This document shows, piece after piece, positions 27,435-38,089 of a stretch of 64,000 bases of DNA (position 1 is the first letter of the stretch; every line of letters begins with the position of its first letter). Made by a program: the position numbers and the translations under genes. The stretch spans positions 124,001 through 188,000 of the forward strand of contig JASJCQ010000002.1 of assembly GCA_030065915.1 (NCBI GenBank), read 5' to 3'. The DNA is from Woeseiaceae bacterium. GTDB taxonomy: Bacteria > Pseudomonadota > Gammaproteobacteria > Steroidobacterales > Woeseiaceae. Below the pieces are notes generated by a model. The model was not told the DNA's origin, searched no databases, and worked only from the letters and a program-made list of their open reading frames with translations.

Positions 27435-27922
27435 GCGACCTCCTGCATGCTGATGCAGTCCACGGGGCAGGGCGCCACGCACAATTCGCAGCCGGTGCAT
27501 TCCGACTCGATCACCGTGTGCATCAGCGTCTGGGCGCCGAAAATGGCATCGACGGGACAGGCATTTCGGCAATGCAGGCAGCCGATGCACAGCGACTCGT
27601 CGATGATCGCGACCTCGCGCCTCGAGGGTGCCGCCTTCGCCAGAGGTATGACCTCCCGTCCCAGTAGCGCTGCCAGTTTCTCTACGGTTGCCTCGCCGCC
27701 CGGAGGGCACAGATTGATCGCCTCCCCGGACTCAACGACCGCTCTTGCATAGGGCCGGCATCCCGGGTATCCGCACTGGGCACATTGTGTCTGTGGCAGC
27801 AGGTCGTTGACCTGTTCGACGCGGTCGTTTTCGGCGGGCGGCAGAGAACGCGACGCGAAACCGAGCGCCAGCCCGGCGATCAAGGCGATCAGGCTGATCG
27901 TTATGATGGCAGCGAGGATCAT
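27431..27922 (-). CDS. rnfB: Rnf electron transport complex subunit B
   Basis: A 163-residue ferredoxin-like subunit with an N-terminal membrane anchor (about 3-25). The cluster motif [13 protein letters not shown] is followed by a double [4Fe-4S] ferredoxin domain ([15 protein letters not shown] and [15 protein letters not shown]). It passes electrons between soluble ferredoxin and the membrane subunits. It is spaced two bases after rnfA and overlaps rnfC by four. Confidence 0.96.
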   Translation of the reverse strand: MILAAIITISLIALIAGLALGFASRSLPPAENDRVEQVNDLLPQTQCAQCGYPGCRPYARAVVESGEAINLCPPGGEATVEKLAALLGREVIPLAKAAPSRREVAIIDESLCIGCLHCRNACPVDAIFGAQTLMHTVIESECTGCELCVAPCPVDCISMQEVA

Positions 27923-27924
27923 CC

Positions 27925-28506
27925 TTAAATTCGCGCCATGCCTGAAAAGCCCATGAATGCCAGTGACATGATGCCGGCCGTCATCAATGCGATGGCAGGA
28001 CCACGAAACGGGACCGGAACGTCGGCTGCAGCGAGTCTCTCCCGAACCGCGGAAAACATCACGAGGACGAGGGCGAAGCCGCCGGCAGCGCCAAGGCCGT
28101 AGAACAGTGATTCGACGAAGCTACCCGACTCCTGGACGTTGAGGAGTGCAACCCCGAGCACGGCGCAGTTGGACGCAATCAGAGGAATATAGATGCCGAG
28201 AACCTGTTCCAGCATCGGGCTCAGGCGCCTGACCATGATCTCGGTGAACTGGACGCTGGCTGCAATCACGAGAATGAAGCTCAAGGTCCTCAGGTAGTCG
28301 ATCCCCAGCGGGACCAGCACGTACTGGTGCAGCAGGTAGGCGGTGGCCGAGGAAAGGGTCAGGACGAACGCCGTTGCGAGCGACATGCCCGCAGCGGCCT
28401 CGAGGTTGCTCGATACCCCCATGAACGGGCACAGGCCAAGGAACCTGACCAGGACAAAGTTGTTCACGAGCACGGTGCTGATGAGAATGACGAAGAGCTC
28501 GCTCAT
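27925..28506 (-). CDS. rnfA: Rnf electron transport complex subunit A
   Basis: A 193-residue membrane subunit with six helices, homologous to Rnf[18 protein letters not shown] is the conserved first helix and [16 protein letters not shown] holds the second conserved cysteine. First gene of rnfABCDGE-nth-DUF1841. The 111 bases between it and metG should hold the operon promoter, unless it is read through from metG; I do not see a convincing terminator or promoter there. Confidence 0.96.
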   Translation of the reverse strand: MSELFVILISTVLVNNFVLVRFLGLCPFMGVSSNLEAAAGMSLATAFVLTLSSATAYLLHQYVLVPLGIDYLRTLSFILVIAASVQFTEIMVRRLSPMLEQVLGIYIPLIASNCAVLGVALLNVQESGSFVESLFYGLGAAGGFALVLVMFSAVRERLAAADVPVPFRGPAIALMTAGIMSLAFMGFSGMARI

Positions 28507-28617
28507 TCAGGCAAGCCTCCCAGGACCTTTCATCGGTGTATTGTAAACCGCCGCTCACATGATCCGCGAATCGCGAAGCTGAGGCGTCATTGACGCCGCT
28601 TTAGAAAAATCGCCGGA

Positions 28618-30636
28618 CTACTTGACCCGCATGCCGGGTACGGCACCGTCGTCAGCGGACAGCAGGAAGATGTCCTTGCCCCCGGGGCCGGCCGCGAGCA
28701 CCATGCCCTCGGAGACGCCGAAGCGCATCTTGCGCGGCGCGAGATTGGCGACGACGATGACGTGACGGCCAATCAGATCGTCGGGTGCATAGGCCGCCTT
28801 GATGCCGGCGAATACCTGACGCTTGAAATCACCGACGTCCAACGTCAGCTGCAGCAGCTTGTCCGCGCCTTCCACCGGCTCGGCTTTCTCAATACGCGCG
28901 ATTCGAAGATCCACCTTCATGAAATCGTCGATCGAGATCGTGGGTTCATCGTCCGCTACGGGTTCACCGTCTTCGACAGGCGCCGGCGCTTCTTTCGATT
29001 CTTCAACCATCTTCTCGACCTGCTTACTCTCGACGCGCGTCAGCAACGGCTCGAACTTGTTAATCGACGTGAAGAGCAACGGCTTCGTGGCATCTGACCA
29101 TTGCCACGCCGGCTCATTCAGGAACGCACGTGCCTTGTCGGAAACCGCCGGCAGAACGGGTGACAGGTAGATCATCAGGCTTCGGAACAGGTTGATACCC
29201 TGCGTGCATACGCCATGCACCTCGGCTTGCCTGTCCTCGTCCTTAATCATGACCCAGGGCTTGTGTTCATCGATGTAGCGATTCGCCGCGTCGGCGAGCA
29301 ACATGATCTGCCGCATGGCCTTCGAGTATTCACGATTTTCCATGAACGAAGCGACTGGCTCGGCAGCATCGGCAACTTCCTTGAACAGTGATTCGTCCGG
29401 CAGCGTATCGGCCAGGCGGCCCTCAAAGCGCTTGTTGATAAACCCAGCGCACCGGCTTGCGATGTTGACGAGCTTTCCAACGAGATCGGAATTGACTCTA
29501 GCGACGAAGTCCTCGAGGTTCAGATCGATATCTTCGATCGTTGGCCCGAGCTTGGCCGCGTAGTAATAGCGAAGGTAACTCGGTTCGAGGTTGTCGAGAT
29601 ACGTCCTGGCCTTGATGAAGGTGCCGCGTGATTTCGACATCTTCTTGCCATTGACGGTGAGGAAACCGTGCGCAAACACGCTGGTCGGCGTACGGAAGCC
29701 TGACCCGTGCAGCACTGCCGGCCAGAACAACGTGTGAAAATACATGATGTCCTTGCCGATGAAGTGAAAGACCTCTGTGTCGTTGCCGGGTCGCCAGTAG
29801 TCGTCGAAGTCGAGATCGTCCCTGCGCTCGCAGAGGTTCTTGAAACTCGCCGGGTAGCCGACCGGTGCATCCAGCCAGACATAGAAGAACTTGTCCTTCG
29901 TGCCGGGGATCGCAAACCCGAAATAGGGCGCGTCGCGGGAGATATCCCAGTCCTGGAGGCCCGCCTCGAACCACTCCTCGAGCTTGGCCAGCATATTCTT
30001 ATCCAGGCCGGCGTCCCGCATCCAATCACGAAGCATCGTCTCGTAGTTGCCGAGGCGGAAGAAATAGTGCTCCGATTCTCGCTTGACCGGTGTTGTGCCG
30101 GACACTACGGACACCGGGTCGATCAGATCGGAGGGAGAGTAGGTCGAGCCACAGACCTCGCAGGAATCGCCGTACTGGTCCTCGCTCTTGCACACGGGGC
30201 AGGTGCCGCGAACAAAGCGGTCGGGCAGGAACATACCTTCCTTCTCGTCGTAAGCCTGCTCGATCGTCTTGGTATAGATGTCGCCTCGAGCCCGCAATGC
30301 CTCGTACATCTCTACCGTGAGCGCCTCGTTCTCGCTCGAGTGCGTCGTGTGATAGTTGTCGAAATCGACGCCGAAGTCAGCGAAGTCGCGCTTGAACTCC
30401 TCGCTGAACGCCTCCGTCAGGGCTTCTGGCGTCACGCCCTGCTCGCGCGCCTTGATCATGATCGGCGTCCCGTGAGCATCGCTGGCGCAGACATAGGTGC
30501 ACAGATGGCCGCGCATCTTCTGGAAGCGAACCCAGATGTCTGTCTGCAGGTACTCGACGAGGTGACCCATGTGAATAGAGCCGTTCGCATACGGGAGTGC
30601 GCTCGTCACGAGGATCTTGCGTTGCTTGTCGCTCAT
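28618..30636 (-). CDS. metG: Methionyl-tRNA synthetase
   Basis: A 672-residue class I synthetase that charges tRNA-Met. The HIGH-type motif is GSIHMGHL near residue 25, and the KMSKS loop is [11 protein letters not shown] zinc knuckle is made by [18 protein letters not shown] around residues 140-160. The C-terminal 110 residues ([15 protein letters not shown] onward) are an EMAP/Trbp111-type tRNA-binding domain that mediates dimerisation. The ATG at 30636 ([19 protein letters not shown]) gives the usual N-terminus. It is upstream of the rnf operon on the same strand; in many gammaproteobacteria metG neighbours mrp/apbC and dcd, and here those genes lie about 5 kb away. Confidence 0.97.
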   Translation of the reverse strand: MSDKQRKILVTSALPYANGSIHMGHLVEYLQTDIWVRFQKMRGHLCTYVCASDAHGTPIMIKAREQGVTPEALTEAFSEEFKRDFADFGVDFDNYHTTHSSENEALTVEMYEALRARGDIYTKTIEQAYDEKEGMFLPDRFVRGTCPVCKSEDQYGDSCEVCGSTYSPSDLIDPVSVVSGTTPVKRESEHYFFRLGNYETMLRDWMRDAGLDKNMLAKLEEWFEAGLQDWDISRDAPYFGFAIPGTKDKFFYVWLDAPVGYPASFKNLCERRDDLDFDDYWRPGNDTEVFHFIGKDIMYFHTLFWPAVLHGSGFRTPTSVFAHGFLTVNGKKMSKSRGTFIKARTYLDNLEPSYLRYYYAAKLGPTIEDIDLNLEDFVARVNSDLVGKLVNIASRCAGFINKRFEGRLADTLPDESLFKEVADAAEPVASFMENREYSKAMRQIMLLADAANRYIDEHKPWVMIKDEDRQAEVHGVCTQGINLFRSLMIYLSPVLPAVSDKARAFLNEPAWQWSDATKPLLFTSINKFEPLLTRVESKQVEKMVEESKEAPAPVEDGEPVADDEPTISIDDFMKVDLRIARIEKAEPVEGADKLLQLTLDVGDFKRQVFAGIKAAYAPDDLIGRHVIVVANLAPRKMRFGVSEGMVLAAGPGGKDIFLLSADDGAVPGMRVK

Positions 30637-30705
30637 TTGCGGGAGGTGCCGGGTCAAAAGCCGGAATTATGCCACGCCTCGGCGGCGCGGAGGACGTTTT
30701 GGCGG

Positions 30706-31767
30706 TCAGGTCTTGAGCTTGAGTTTCTCGAATTTCGACTTGTTGTTTGCCTGCTGGTAGGCCTCTTTCCCGGAAACCCAGGCGCGTTCGACAAGTGCCA
30801 TCAGCGCGTTGTCCATCGTTTGCATGCCGGAGCTGCCACCACTCTGCATCGCCGTCTCCAGCTGGTCGAGTTTGCCTTGCCGGATCAGGTTGCTGACGGC
30901 AGGCGTGTTGACCAGGATCTCGAGCGCGGCGACCCGGCCCGGCTTGTGCTTGGTCGGCAGCAGCTGCTGTGAGACCACACCGCGCAACGATGTTGAGATC
31001 ATCGTTCGGATATGACTTTGCTTGTCCGCCGGGAACGAGTTCACGATGCGGTCGACGGTCTGTGCGGCGCCGTTGGTGTGCAGCGTCCCCATGACGAGAA
31101 TGCCCATCTCAGCGGCCGTGACCGCGATACTGATGGTCTCGAGGTCGCGCATTTCACCGACGAGTACAACGTCAGGATCTTCTCGCAGGGCAGAGTGCAG
31201 GGCGTCGGCGAAACTACGGCTGTGGACGCCGATTTCGCGCTGCGAAATCAGGCAGCCCTGGGATTTGTGGACGAACTCGACCGGGTCCTCGATCGTCAGG
31301 ATGTGGCCCTTGAGTCGCTTGTTGATCTCGTCGATCATCGCCGCGAGCGTCGTCGACTTACCCGAACCCGTCTTGCCGGTGACCAGGATCATGCCTTGCG
31401 TGTGCCGGCAGAGCTGATGTATCGCCTTCGGCATCTCCAGCTCTTCGAGCGTCAGTGCCTTCGACGGGATCGCACGCATGATTGCGCCGATGCCGTTCAA
31501 ATGGCGAAAGATATTGACACGGAAACGCGACAGCCCGTCGATCTCGTAGGCGAAGTCGGCTGAGTCATGTTCGTCGAAATGACGCTGTGCGGCGCCGTCC
31601 ATGATCTCGGTCATCGCCTCACTGACGGTTTCGACAGTCAGTCTTTCCTCAACCAGTACCTGCAGGGCGCCGTGAACGCGGGCGCGGACCGGATCACCGG
31701 ATATGAAGTGCAGGTCGGACGCGTTCTGTTTTAGCGCTGCTGTCAGGTATTGGTCGATCTTCGGCAT
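30706..31767 (-). CDS. PilT/PilU-like type IV pilus retraction ATPase
   Basis: A 353-residue secretion ATPase of the PilT/PilU family, expected to depolymerise pilin at the pilus base. The N-terminal PAS-like domain (about 1-100) starts DQYLTAALKQNASDLHF. Walker A is GKTGSGKST near residue 135, followed by the Asp box ILTIEDPVEF, the His-box GTLHTNGAAQTVDR and the HSALREDPDVVLVGEMRD Walker B stretch. Length fits PilT. It is 12 bases downstream of a second PilT-like gene and ends 69 bases from metG. No pilin or pilus assembly genes occur in the window. Confidence 0.93.
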   Translation of the reverse strand: MPKIDQYLTAALKQNASDLHFISGDPVRARVHGALQVLVEERLTVETVSEAMTEIMDGAAQRHFDEHDSADFAYEIDGLSRFRVNIFRHLNGIGAIMRAIPSKALTLEELEMPKAIHQLCRHTQGMILVTGKTGSGKSTTLAAMIDEINKRLKGHILTIEDPVEFVHKSQGCLISQREIGVHSRSFADALHSALREDPDVVLVGEMRDLETISIAVTAAEMGILVMGTLHTNGAAQTVDRIVNSFPADKQSHIRTMISTSLRGVVSQQLLPTKHKPGRVAALEILVNTPAVSNLIRQGKLDQLETAMQSGGSSGMQTMDNALMALVERAWVSGKEAYQQANNKSKFEKLKLKT

Positions 31768-31779
31768 GAGCTAATCCGG

Positions 31780-32868
31780 TTATTCTGCGTCAATTGCGGC
31801 ATACAGGCCGGTGTCGGTGACGTAGCGCTGGAACTTCTTCTTGTCGCTTGCAAAACGGAAGGCGTCGTCCGGGTCGATTTCCTTTTTCTGGATCGACTGC
31901 AGGAGAGCGGCATCCATCAACTGCATGCCGGTATCGGCACCGGTCTGCAATTGCGACGGGATCTGGTGCGTCTGGTCGCTTGTTATCAGCTTCGATATCG
32001 CGCGGTTGTTCACCAGGATCTCGAGAACCGCCTTTCTTCCTCGTCCGTCCACCGTCTTGACCAGGTTCTGTGTGACGACGGCTTTCAGGCTCATCGACAG
32101 GAAGGCCTTGGTCTGCTCGCGGAGCTCGCCGGGCAGCGCGTCGATGATACGGTCAATCGTCTTGACGGCGCCGGTCGTATGCAGCGTGCCCAGCACGAGG
32201 TGACCCGTCTCCGCCGCCGTCATTGCCATCATGATCGTATCGGCGTCTCTGAGTTCGCCAACCAGTATGACGTCCGGATCCTCACGCATCGCCGCTCTGA
32301 CGCCGTCGGCAAAGCTGTGCACATGAGTGCCGACTTCGCGCTGGACGACCTGCGAGTTCTTGCTTGGATGCACGAACTCGATCGGCTCTTCGAGGCTGAT
32401 GATATTGAGGTTTCGCGTCTTGTTCAGGTGGTCGATCATCGCGGCCAGCGTCGTCGACTTGCCGGTACCCGTCGATCCGGTCACCAGGACCATGCCCTGG
32501 TGGTAATCGCAAAAGTCCTTCAGGACAGGCGGCATGTTCAGCTGGTCCAGCGTCGGTACTTCGGCCGGGATATTCCTGAAGACGGCGCCGACACCGGTCA
32601 CCTTGCGGAAAACGTTGACGCGGAAACGACCGCCTTCGTCAGTAACATATGAGAAATCGAGGTCCTTGCCACCTTCGAAGGTGTTGCGCTGGTTAGTCGT
32701 CAAGATCTCGTGGACATACGCTTCCAGCTCGCTGTCGGAGAGTTCGCGGAATTTGATCGGCATCAGGTCGCCGTTCATTCGCAGCATCGGCGGCATGCCG
32801 ACGGCCAGGTGGACGTCTGAACAGCCCTGTGCGAGGCCCAGCTTCAAGAATGCGTCAATACGCGCCAT
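31780..32868 (-). CDS. PilT-like retraction ATPase, second copy
   Basis: A 362-residue PilT family ATPase. It has SDVHLAVGMPPMLR at the N-terminus, Walker A GSTGTGKST, Asp box SLEEPIEFVH, Walker B region AAMREDPDVILVGELRD and His box GTLHTTGAVKTIDR. It is clearly related to the downstream PilT/PilU-like protein at 30706-31767, so the pair resembles pilT-pilU. The C-terminal sequence FQRYVTDTGLYAAIDAE is not the usual PilT ending. It lies 88 bases downstream of the HEAT-repeat kinase, making the three a probable operon. Confidence 0.93.
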   Translation of the reverse strand: MARIDAFLKLGLAQGCSDVHLAVGMPPMLRMNGDLMPIKFRELSDSELEAYVHEILTTNQRNTFEGGKDLDFSYVTDEGGRFRVNVFRKVTGVGAVFRNIPAEVPTLDQLNMPPVLKDFCDYHQGMVLVTGSTGTGKSTTLAAMIDHLNKTRNLNIISLEEPIEFVHPSKNSQVVQREVGTHVHSFADGVRAAMREDPDVILVGELRDADTIMMAMTAAETGHLVLGTLHTTGAVKTIDRIIDALPGELREQTKAFLSMSLKAVVTQNLVKTVDGRGRKAVLEILVNNRAISKLITSDQTHQIPSQLQTGADTGMQLMDAALLQSIQKKEIDPDDAFRFASDKKKFQRYVTDTGLYAAIDAE

Positions 32869-32956
32869 GCGGCGGCCCTTTATCTCTTCGAATCAGCGGT
32901 TTACACGTATCCTAGGGGGATTTCACGGCGCTTGCCAGAGCGATTTCACAGTTTTG

Positions 32957-35413
32957 TCAGGTTGCGGCTGCCGCCGGAACTTCGTGCAGTGCCTCGGTGA
33001 GTTCTGCCATCGTCTGGAAGCGCTTCGTCTTGTCGACAGACATGGCCTTGGTGATGATCTCGGCGTAGACGTCCGGCAGATCCGGGTTGATCTCCTGGCA
33101 GGGCTGAGCCTTGCCCTGGACGTGCTGGTACATGACCGACATGTGGTCACCGCGGCTATAAGGCGGAATGCCCGTGACCATTTCATACATGATGACGCCG
33201 ACACTATAGATATCGGCGGTTTCGTCGACCTTCTTGCCGAGGATCTGTTCCGGCGCCATGTATTTCGGAGAACCGATCACGTAGCCGGTCTTGGTCAATT
33301 GCGTATCGCCACTGCTGGCCGCGGCGGCGACGCCAAAGTCCACGATCTTCAGCAGGCCGTCTTCGTTGACAAGAATATTGGCTGGCTTCAGGTCACGATG
33401 GATGACACCGGCCTGGTGCGCGACAGCCATGCCGGCGGCGATGTCGCGCGAGTATTTCAACGCCTTCGCAATGTTCATCGGCTTGCCATCCGGGATCTCG
33501 CCAGACAGTGTATGCGACGGGAAGTACTCCATCGAAATCGCGTAGCAGCCCTGCAGGTTCAGGAAGTCGTAGATTCGAATGACGTTGCGGTGCGTGATCT
33601 TACGTGAGTAACGCAGCTCGTGGACGAAGCGTTTCATCATTTCTTCGTCGGACGACACGTTTGGGTTCAAGAACTTCAGGATCAACTGCTCGTCGACGAC
33701 CTCGTCCTCCATCAGCAGCACGGTGCCGAAAGCGCCCTTACCGATCTTCTCGATGTACTTGTAGCGGCCGTCGATGACGTCGCCCGGCGACAGCGTCGAG
33801 ATATCGAGTATCTCGAAGACGGGGGCGGACGGTGCGGCAGCTTCCTCGGCCGCCTCGTCGACTTCCGCCGGCTCGCTGGGTTTCTGCGCCGCGAGCAGCT
33901 TGTCGAGATCTTCGTTCTCGAGCAGCATCGTCCGCGTGTGTTCGCCGATTTTCTTGGCCCGGACGTTCTCTGCCATGACCGTTGCCGAAAAACGGGCGTC
34001 CAGGTCCTTCATCGCCTTGTCGGCGACGTTGATCATGGTTTCGTCCGTAGACTGCTTCAGCTTCTCGAAGATATTTCGAATCGGCTCCACGTGTTCCTCG
34101 TCGGCCAGCATCGAAAGCGCCTTGATGGCTTCGAGCTGAACCTCCCGTTCCGATTCATTGATGATCGGCAGCAGCTTGGTGATGTGTTTGGAGTTGCCGA
34201 TCTTGGAAAGCGCGCGGATCACGACAGCGTCCGTCTTCGGGTCACGGCCAAGCAGCGATTCGAGCTTGGGCAGTGCCTTGGGGCTGCCAATGCGAGACAG
34301 GGCGTCGATAGCGCGCTCGCGGACCCACCAGTCTTCGTCATCGGTTGCATCGATCAGATGGTCTACCGCCGACTCGTCCTTTGTCGCATTCAGGATCTCG
34401 ATCGCGGTACGACGAATCTCTTCGTCCTCGTGCCCGATCAGCGCGACGACAGAGTTGACGACCTTGGGCCCGCCGATCTCGGCCAGCGCATCGCCGGCAC
34501 GCGACCTGACCCACCAGTCGTCGTCCTTGATCGCTTCGAGCAGGTCTTTGACTGAATCGACGGTGCCAATCTCGTTTAGAACTTCGACGGCGGAGCGGCG
34601 CGCGTACTCCGACTCGTCTTTCAGCGCGGGCAGAAGATACTTGATCGTATCCGGATGGTTGGCGTTGATGAGGACGTCGACCGCCCGGTTCTGGACGTCC
34701 AGGTCAGGGTCCGTCAGGCACTTGCTGATCGGTTCGACATTCAGTTTCTCGCCGCGTGTCGCCAGCGATTTCAACGCGGCGGCCCGGACCATCTTGTTCG
34801 GATCCTTGAGCTGAATCTCCAGCGTGCCGACGATTTCATCCTTGTCGAATTTCGTCAGCAGGCGCATCAGGTGCATTTTGATCACCGGGTCCTTGCCGCC
34901 CATGCGAGCGATCAGGTCCGGCACCATGTCCGGCTTCACCATTTCCTCGATGATCTTAAAGACGGCGGCCTTCTCCTTGGGCTCCAGGTCGTAGGCCCGC
35001 TGCAGCAGCTCGTGGACGCTCAGGTCGTCTTTGTGAACGCGCAGAATGTCGATCAGCGCGCCCTTGGAGACCTCGTCGTCGTCGAAGAAGTCGAGCAGCT
35101 TGTTCGGGCTGTAGTCGGTCGAGCTGGACAGCGCCCATGACGTCCCTGAAACGACACGCTCGTTGCCGTCCGCGAGTCCCTCGCGGAACTGTTCGATCGT
35201 CTTGTCGTTCGCCATGGCCGACAGGATATCTACGAGCACCATCGTGTGCGTCTTGTCAGACAACGCGAGTGCGTCGATGACGGCGGGTATCGCCGGCGCG
35301 CCCAGCTTCTTGATCTTGTTGACGGTTTTTTCCGCGCCGGGCGCAGAAGGGTCTGGCATCTTGACCAGATCCGAGACCAGATTTTCTGCCCTGAAGCCGC
35401 CGAATAACTTCAC
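32957..35413 (-). CDS. HEAT-repeat Ser/Thr protein kinase
   Basis: An 818-residue soluble protein combining about 500 residues of HEAT/PBS-lyase-type repeats with a C-terminal eukaryotic-like kinase (about 545-818). Repeats are recognisable by recurring patterns such as DDDWWVRSRAGDALAEIG and DEDWWVRERAIDALSRIG. The kinase looks active: glycine loop GKGAFGTV, ATP lysine in LILKFL, helix-C glutamate in FVHELRY, catalytic loop VIHRDLKPANIL, DFG in VDFGVA and the YMAPEQILG segment. No membrane segment is seen. Putting the scaffold before the kinase, next to two PilT motors, suggests control of type IV pilus retraction by phosphorylation. That is inference from context. Confidence 0.9.
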   Translation of the reverse strand: MKLFGGFRAENLVSDLVKMPDPSAPGAEKTVNKIKKLGAPAIPAVIDALALSDKTHTMVLVDILSAMANDKTIEQFREGLADGNERVVSGTSWALSSSTDYSPNKLLDFFDDDEVSKGALIDILRVHKDDLSVHELLQRAYDLEPKEKAAVFKIIEEMVKPDMVPDLIARMGGKDPVIKMHLMRLLTKFDKDEIVGTLEIQLKDPNKMVRAAALKSLATRGEKLNVEPISKCLTDPDLDVQNRAVDVLINANHPDTIKYLLPALKDESEYARRSAVEVLNEIGTVDSVKDLLEAIKDDDWWVRSRAGDALAEIGGPKVVNSVVALIGHEDEEIRRTAIEILNATKDESAVDHLIDATDDEDWWVRERAIDALSRIGSPKALPKLESLLGRDPKTDAVVIRALSKIGNSKHITKLLPIINESEREVQLEAIKALSMLADEEHVEPIRNIFEKLKQSTDETMINVADKAMKDLDARFSATVMAENVRAKKIGEHTRTMLLENEDLDKLLAAQKPSEPAEVDEAAEEAAAPSAPVFEILDISTLSPGDVIDGRYKYIEKIGKGAFGTVLLMEDEVVDEQLILKFLNPNVSSDEEMMKRFVHELRYSRKITHRNVIRIYDFLNLQGCYAISMEYFPSHTLSGEIPDGKPMNIAKALKYSRDIAAGMAVAHQAGVIHRDLKPANILVNEDGLLKIVDFGVAAAASSGDTQLTKTGYVIGSPKYMAPEQILGKKVDETADIYSVGVIMYEMVTGIPPYSRGDHMSVMYQHVQGKAQPCQEINPDLPDVYAEIITKAMSVDKTKRFQTMAELTEALHEVPAAAAT

Positions 35414-35727
35414 AGCGAATTCTCAGCGTTGTCGGGCCGATCGCAACGTAGACTGCCGTCGTCTGGCGTCCCTGCGCATGACAATTGTTCTAGTCGCATG
35501 TTTCTGACAGTCGTGCGTCCCGAAATCAAGTGAACGAGCTCCCGGAGTATGCCACAGTCGAATTTTGCAGTACCCTAAATCGGCCCTTAAAAATCAACAA
35601 CTTCTATGAATACGTATGGGCATCCAATGAAGACTTGGCTCTTCCTGCGGCTTCGATACAATGTGCGCGCACCCGACTCCGCAGTCCGGGATCTGTTTGA
35701 ATTTTACCTAATAAAGGAAGCCGAAGT
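35414..35727. other. Divergent intergenic region, HEAT-kinase / mrp
   Basis: A 314-base gap between the divergent HEAT-kinase and mrp genes. It contains AT-rich stretches (about 35560-35620) and one believable promoter towards mrp. I see no conserved RNA, no gene and no convincing hairpin. The kinase promoter must also lie here but I could not identify it. Confidence 0.6.
35635..35662 (+). promoter_or_regulatory. Predicted sigma-70 promoter for mrp-dcd
   Basis: A -35 box ttggct and a -10 box tacaat are separated by 16 bases, giving 4/6 and 5/6 matches to consensus. The -10 lies about 65 bases before the mrp start codon, leaving a normal leader that contains the ribosome-binding site aaggaag. 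Confidence 0.5.
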
Positions 35728-36822
35728 GTGACGGCGTCAACAAAATCGAATGTGAACGAAGTCTTGAATTCACTGATATTACCGGGCCTTAGCCGCCGCC
35801 TCGAGGATGTCGCCGTGGTCAGCGCCGCGGACGACTCAGACGGCGGCGTCGGTGTGTCGATTGCGCTCGGCTTTCCTGCGGAGCGCAAGTATTCCGAGTA
35901 TCGGCAGTTTATCCAGGGCGAGCTACAGCGACAGGCTGGCGCTGCCGACGTGACCGTCGAGTTTCAGTCGAAGGTCGTGGCGCACGGCGTTCAGACCAGC
36001 CTGAAGCCGCTGCCGGGAATCAAGAATGTCGTCGCCGTCGCGTCCGGCAAGGGCGGCGTCGGCAAGTCTACGGTTGCGGTCAACCTGGCGCTCGCGCTGG
36101 CGGCCGACGGTGCCGCGGTCGGTATTCTCGACGCCGATATTTACGGGCCCAGCCAGCCGCATATGCTCGGGCTTGTGGATCAGCAGCCGGTCAGCAATGA
36201 CGGCAAGACCATGGAGCCGCTCGAGGCTCACGGCCTGAAGGTCATGTCGATCGGCTTTCTCATCGACGCCAGCCAGCCGATGGCCTGGCGCGGCCCGATG
36301 GTCACGTCGGCGCTAAACCAGATGCTGATGCAGACGAACTGGGGCGAACTGGACTATCTCATCGTCGACATGCCACCGGGCACCGGCGACATCCAGCTGA
36401 CCCTGTCGCAGAAGATCCCGGTGTCAGGCTCCGTTATCGTAACAACGCCGCAGAACATCGCGCTGCTCGATGCGAGGAAGGGGCTGCAGATGTTCCGGAA
36501 GGTGTCGATCCCCGTGCTGGGCGTGATCGAGAATATGAGCACGCATATCTGCTCCAGTTGTGGTCACGAAGAAGCCATCTTCGGCAGCGGCGGCGGCGAG
36601 GCCATGGCGCAGGACTACGATGTTGAACTGCTGGGCCAGTTGCCGCTGGATGCCGATATTCGTGCCCAGACTGACTCGGGCACACCGACGGTCGTCGCGG
36701 AGCCCGAAGGTCCCCGCGCGTCGGCCTATTTCAACGCGGCGCGCAATATGTCGTCGGCGCTGGCTGCACGCGGCAAAGACTACAGTAGCAAGTTTCCGAA
36801 TATCGTCGTTGAGGACAGCTGA
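35728..36822 (+). CDS. apbC: Iron-sulfur cluster carrier ATPase Mrp/ApbC
   Basis: A 364-residue Mrp/NBP35-type P-loop ATPase that assembles and delivers [4Fe-4S] clusters. An N-terminal MIP18/DUF59-like domain (about 1-95) is followed by the deviant Walker [20 protein letters not shown]. Further motifs are [27 protein letters not shown] and the cluster-binding CxxC in [10 protein letters not shown]. The start is a GTG with aaggaag eight bases upstream. Its stop overlaps the dcd ATG by one base (TGATG). Confidence 0.95.
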   Translation: MTASTKSNVNEVLNSLILPGLSRRLEDVAVVSAADDSDGGVGVSIALGFPAERKYSEYRQFIQGELQRQAGAADVTVEFQSKVVAHGVQTSLKPLPGIKNVVAVASGKGGVGKSTVAVNLALALAADGAAVGILDADIYGPSQPHMLGLVDQQPVSNDGKTMEPLEAHGLKVMSIGFLIDASQPMAWRGPMVTSALNQMLMQTNWGELDYLIVDMPPGTGDIQLTLSQKIPVSGSVIVTTPQNIALLDARKGLQMFRKVSIPVLGVIENMSTHICSSCGHEEAIFGSGGGEAMAQDYDVELLGQLPLDADIRAQTDSGTPTVVAEPEGPRASAYFNAARNMSSALAARGKDYSSKFPNIVVEDS

Positions 36823-37388
36823 TGAGTATCAAGTCAGATCGCTGGATCCGGCAGATGGCCGAAGAGCACGGGATGATCGAGCCTTTTGAGCCAGGCCAGG
36901 TTCGACACAACGACCGGGGGCGCATTGTCTCCTACGGAACCTCGAGCTACGGCTACGATGTTCGCTGCTCGGACGAATTCAAGATCTTCACGAACATCAA
37001 CTCGGCCGTCGTCGACCCGAAAGGGTTTGATGCGACGAGTTTCGTCGACATCCAGAACGACGTTTGCGTGATCCCGCCGAACTCGTTCGCGCTTGCACGA
37101 ACGGTCGAGTACTTCCGGATTCCACGCACGGTCCTGACGATCTGTCTCGGCAAGTCGACGTATGCGCGTTGCGGCATCATCGTCAACGTGACACCGCTGG
37201 AACCCGAATGGGAGGGGCACGTGACGCTGGAGTTTTCCAACACGACGCCGCTGCCGGCCAAGATCTATGCCAACGAGGGCGTCGCGCAGATGCTGTTCCT
37301 GGAATCCGACGAAGCCTGCGAGACGTCGTATCGCGATCGGGGCGGCAAGTACCAGGGGCAGACCGGGGTCACGCTGCCCAAGACCTGA
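36822..37388 (+). CDS. dcd: dCTP deaminase
   Basis: A 188-residue trimeric nucleotide deaminase that makes dUTP from dCTP for thymidylate synthesis. Conserved stretches are [17 protein letters not shown], the [23 protein letters not shown] core with the catalytic glutamate region, and [11 protein letters not shown], then [17 protein letters not shown] at the C-terminus. Length is standard. It is coupled to mrp by a one-base overlap, an arrangement common in gammaproteobacteria, and is convergent with purN. Confidence 0.97.
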   Translation: MSIKSDRWIRQMAEEHGMIEPFEPGQVRHNDRGRIVSYGTSSYGYDVRCSDEFKIFTNINSAVVDPKGFDATSFVDIQNDVCVIPPNSFALARTVEYFRIPRTVLTICLGKSTYARCGIIVNVTPLEPEWEGHVTLEFSNTTPLPAKIYANEGVAQMLFLESDEACETSYRDRGGKYQGQTGVTLPKT

Positions 37389-37432
37389 CGGTTTGGCCCG
37401 CGCGATACCTCGCGCTTCGCGTCCGGACGCCG

Positions 37433-38089
37433 TCAGTCCGGGAAATCGATGAGCAGCGGTTGGTCGAGCGGCTGACCGTCGCGAAACGCGCGGCCGTCTC
37501 TGAAGGTGACATCACCATCGGCGACCAGCTGCGCGGCCGTCGGGTAAATCTGGTGTTCTACTGCCTGGATTCGATCTTTTAACTGTTCGGCTGACTCGCC
37601 GCGTCGGATGGCCAGCCGTCCTTGCAGGATACAGGGACCGCCGTCCAGTTCCTCAGTCACGAAGTGAACCGTGGTGCCGTGTTGGGTGTCGCCGGCATCA
37701 ATGGCGCGCTGGTGGGTATTCAGTCCGGGATACAGGGGCAGCAGCGCGGGATGGATGTTGAGTATTCGTCCTTCATAGTGGCGAACAAACCATGGGCTCA
37801 GGATGCGCATGAATCCCGCCAGGACCAGCAGCTCGGGATCGTATAGGTCCAGTTCGGCCGCCGCTGCGCGATCGAAAGCCTCGCGCGAATCGAATGCCGT
37901 GTGGTCAATGCAGGCCGTAGGGATGCCCGCCTTTTGTGCTCGTTCGAGACCGAAGGCGTCTTGCCTGTTCGAGAACACCGCGCAGATATCGAGGTTGATC
38001 GAGCCCTCGGCGACCCGGTCTATGAAGGACTGCAGGTTGGAGCCGGACCCGGAAATGAGGATGGCGGTCTTGCAACGGGAGCGGCTCAA
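37433..38089 (-). CDS. purN: Phosphoribosylglycinamide formyltransferase
   Basis: A 218-residue enzyme transferring the formyl group of 10-formyltetrahydrofolate to GAR in purine synthesis. The phosphate-binding loop is [13 protein letters not shown]. The active site includes the Asn and His of [14 protein letters not shown] and the Asp of [11 protein letters not shown]. The start overlaps the purM stop by four bases, the usual purM-purN coupling. Confidence 0.97.
   Translation of the reverse strand: MSRSRCKTAILISGSGSNLQSFIDRVAEGSINLDICAVFSNRQDAFGLERAQKAGIPTACIDHTAFDSREAFDRAAAAELDLYDPELLVLAGFMRILSPWFVRHYEGRILNIHPALLPLYPGLNTHQRAIDAGDTQHGTTVHFVTEELDGGPCILQGRLAIRRGESAEQLKDRIQAVEHQIYPTAAQLVADGDVTFRDGRAFRDGQPLDQPLLIDFPD

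Noticed and set aside
30706-32868. General secretion (GspE) or toxin-related assignment for the PilT-like pair
   Set aside because: Length near 350-360 residues, the N-terminal PAS-like region and the His-box GTLHT match PilT/PilU; GspE/PilB-type ATPases are longer and have a zinc-binding cysteine region that is absent here.
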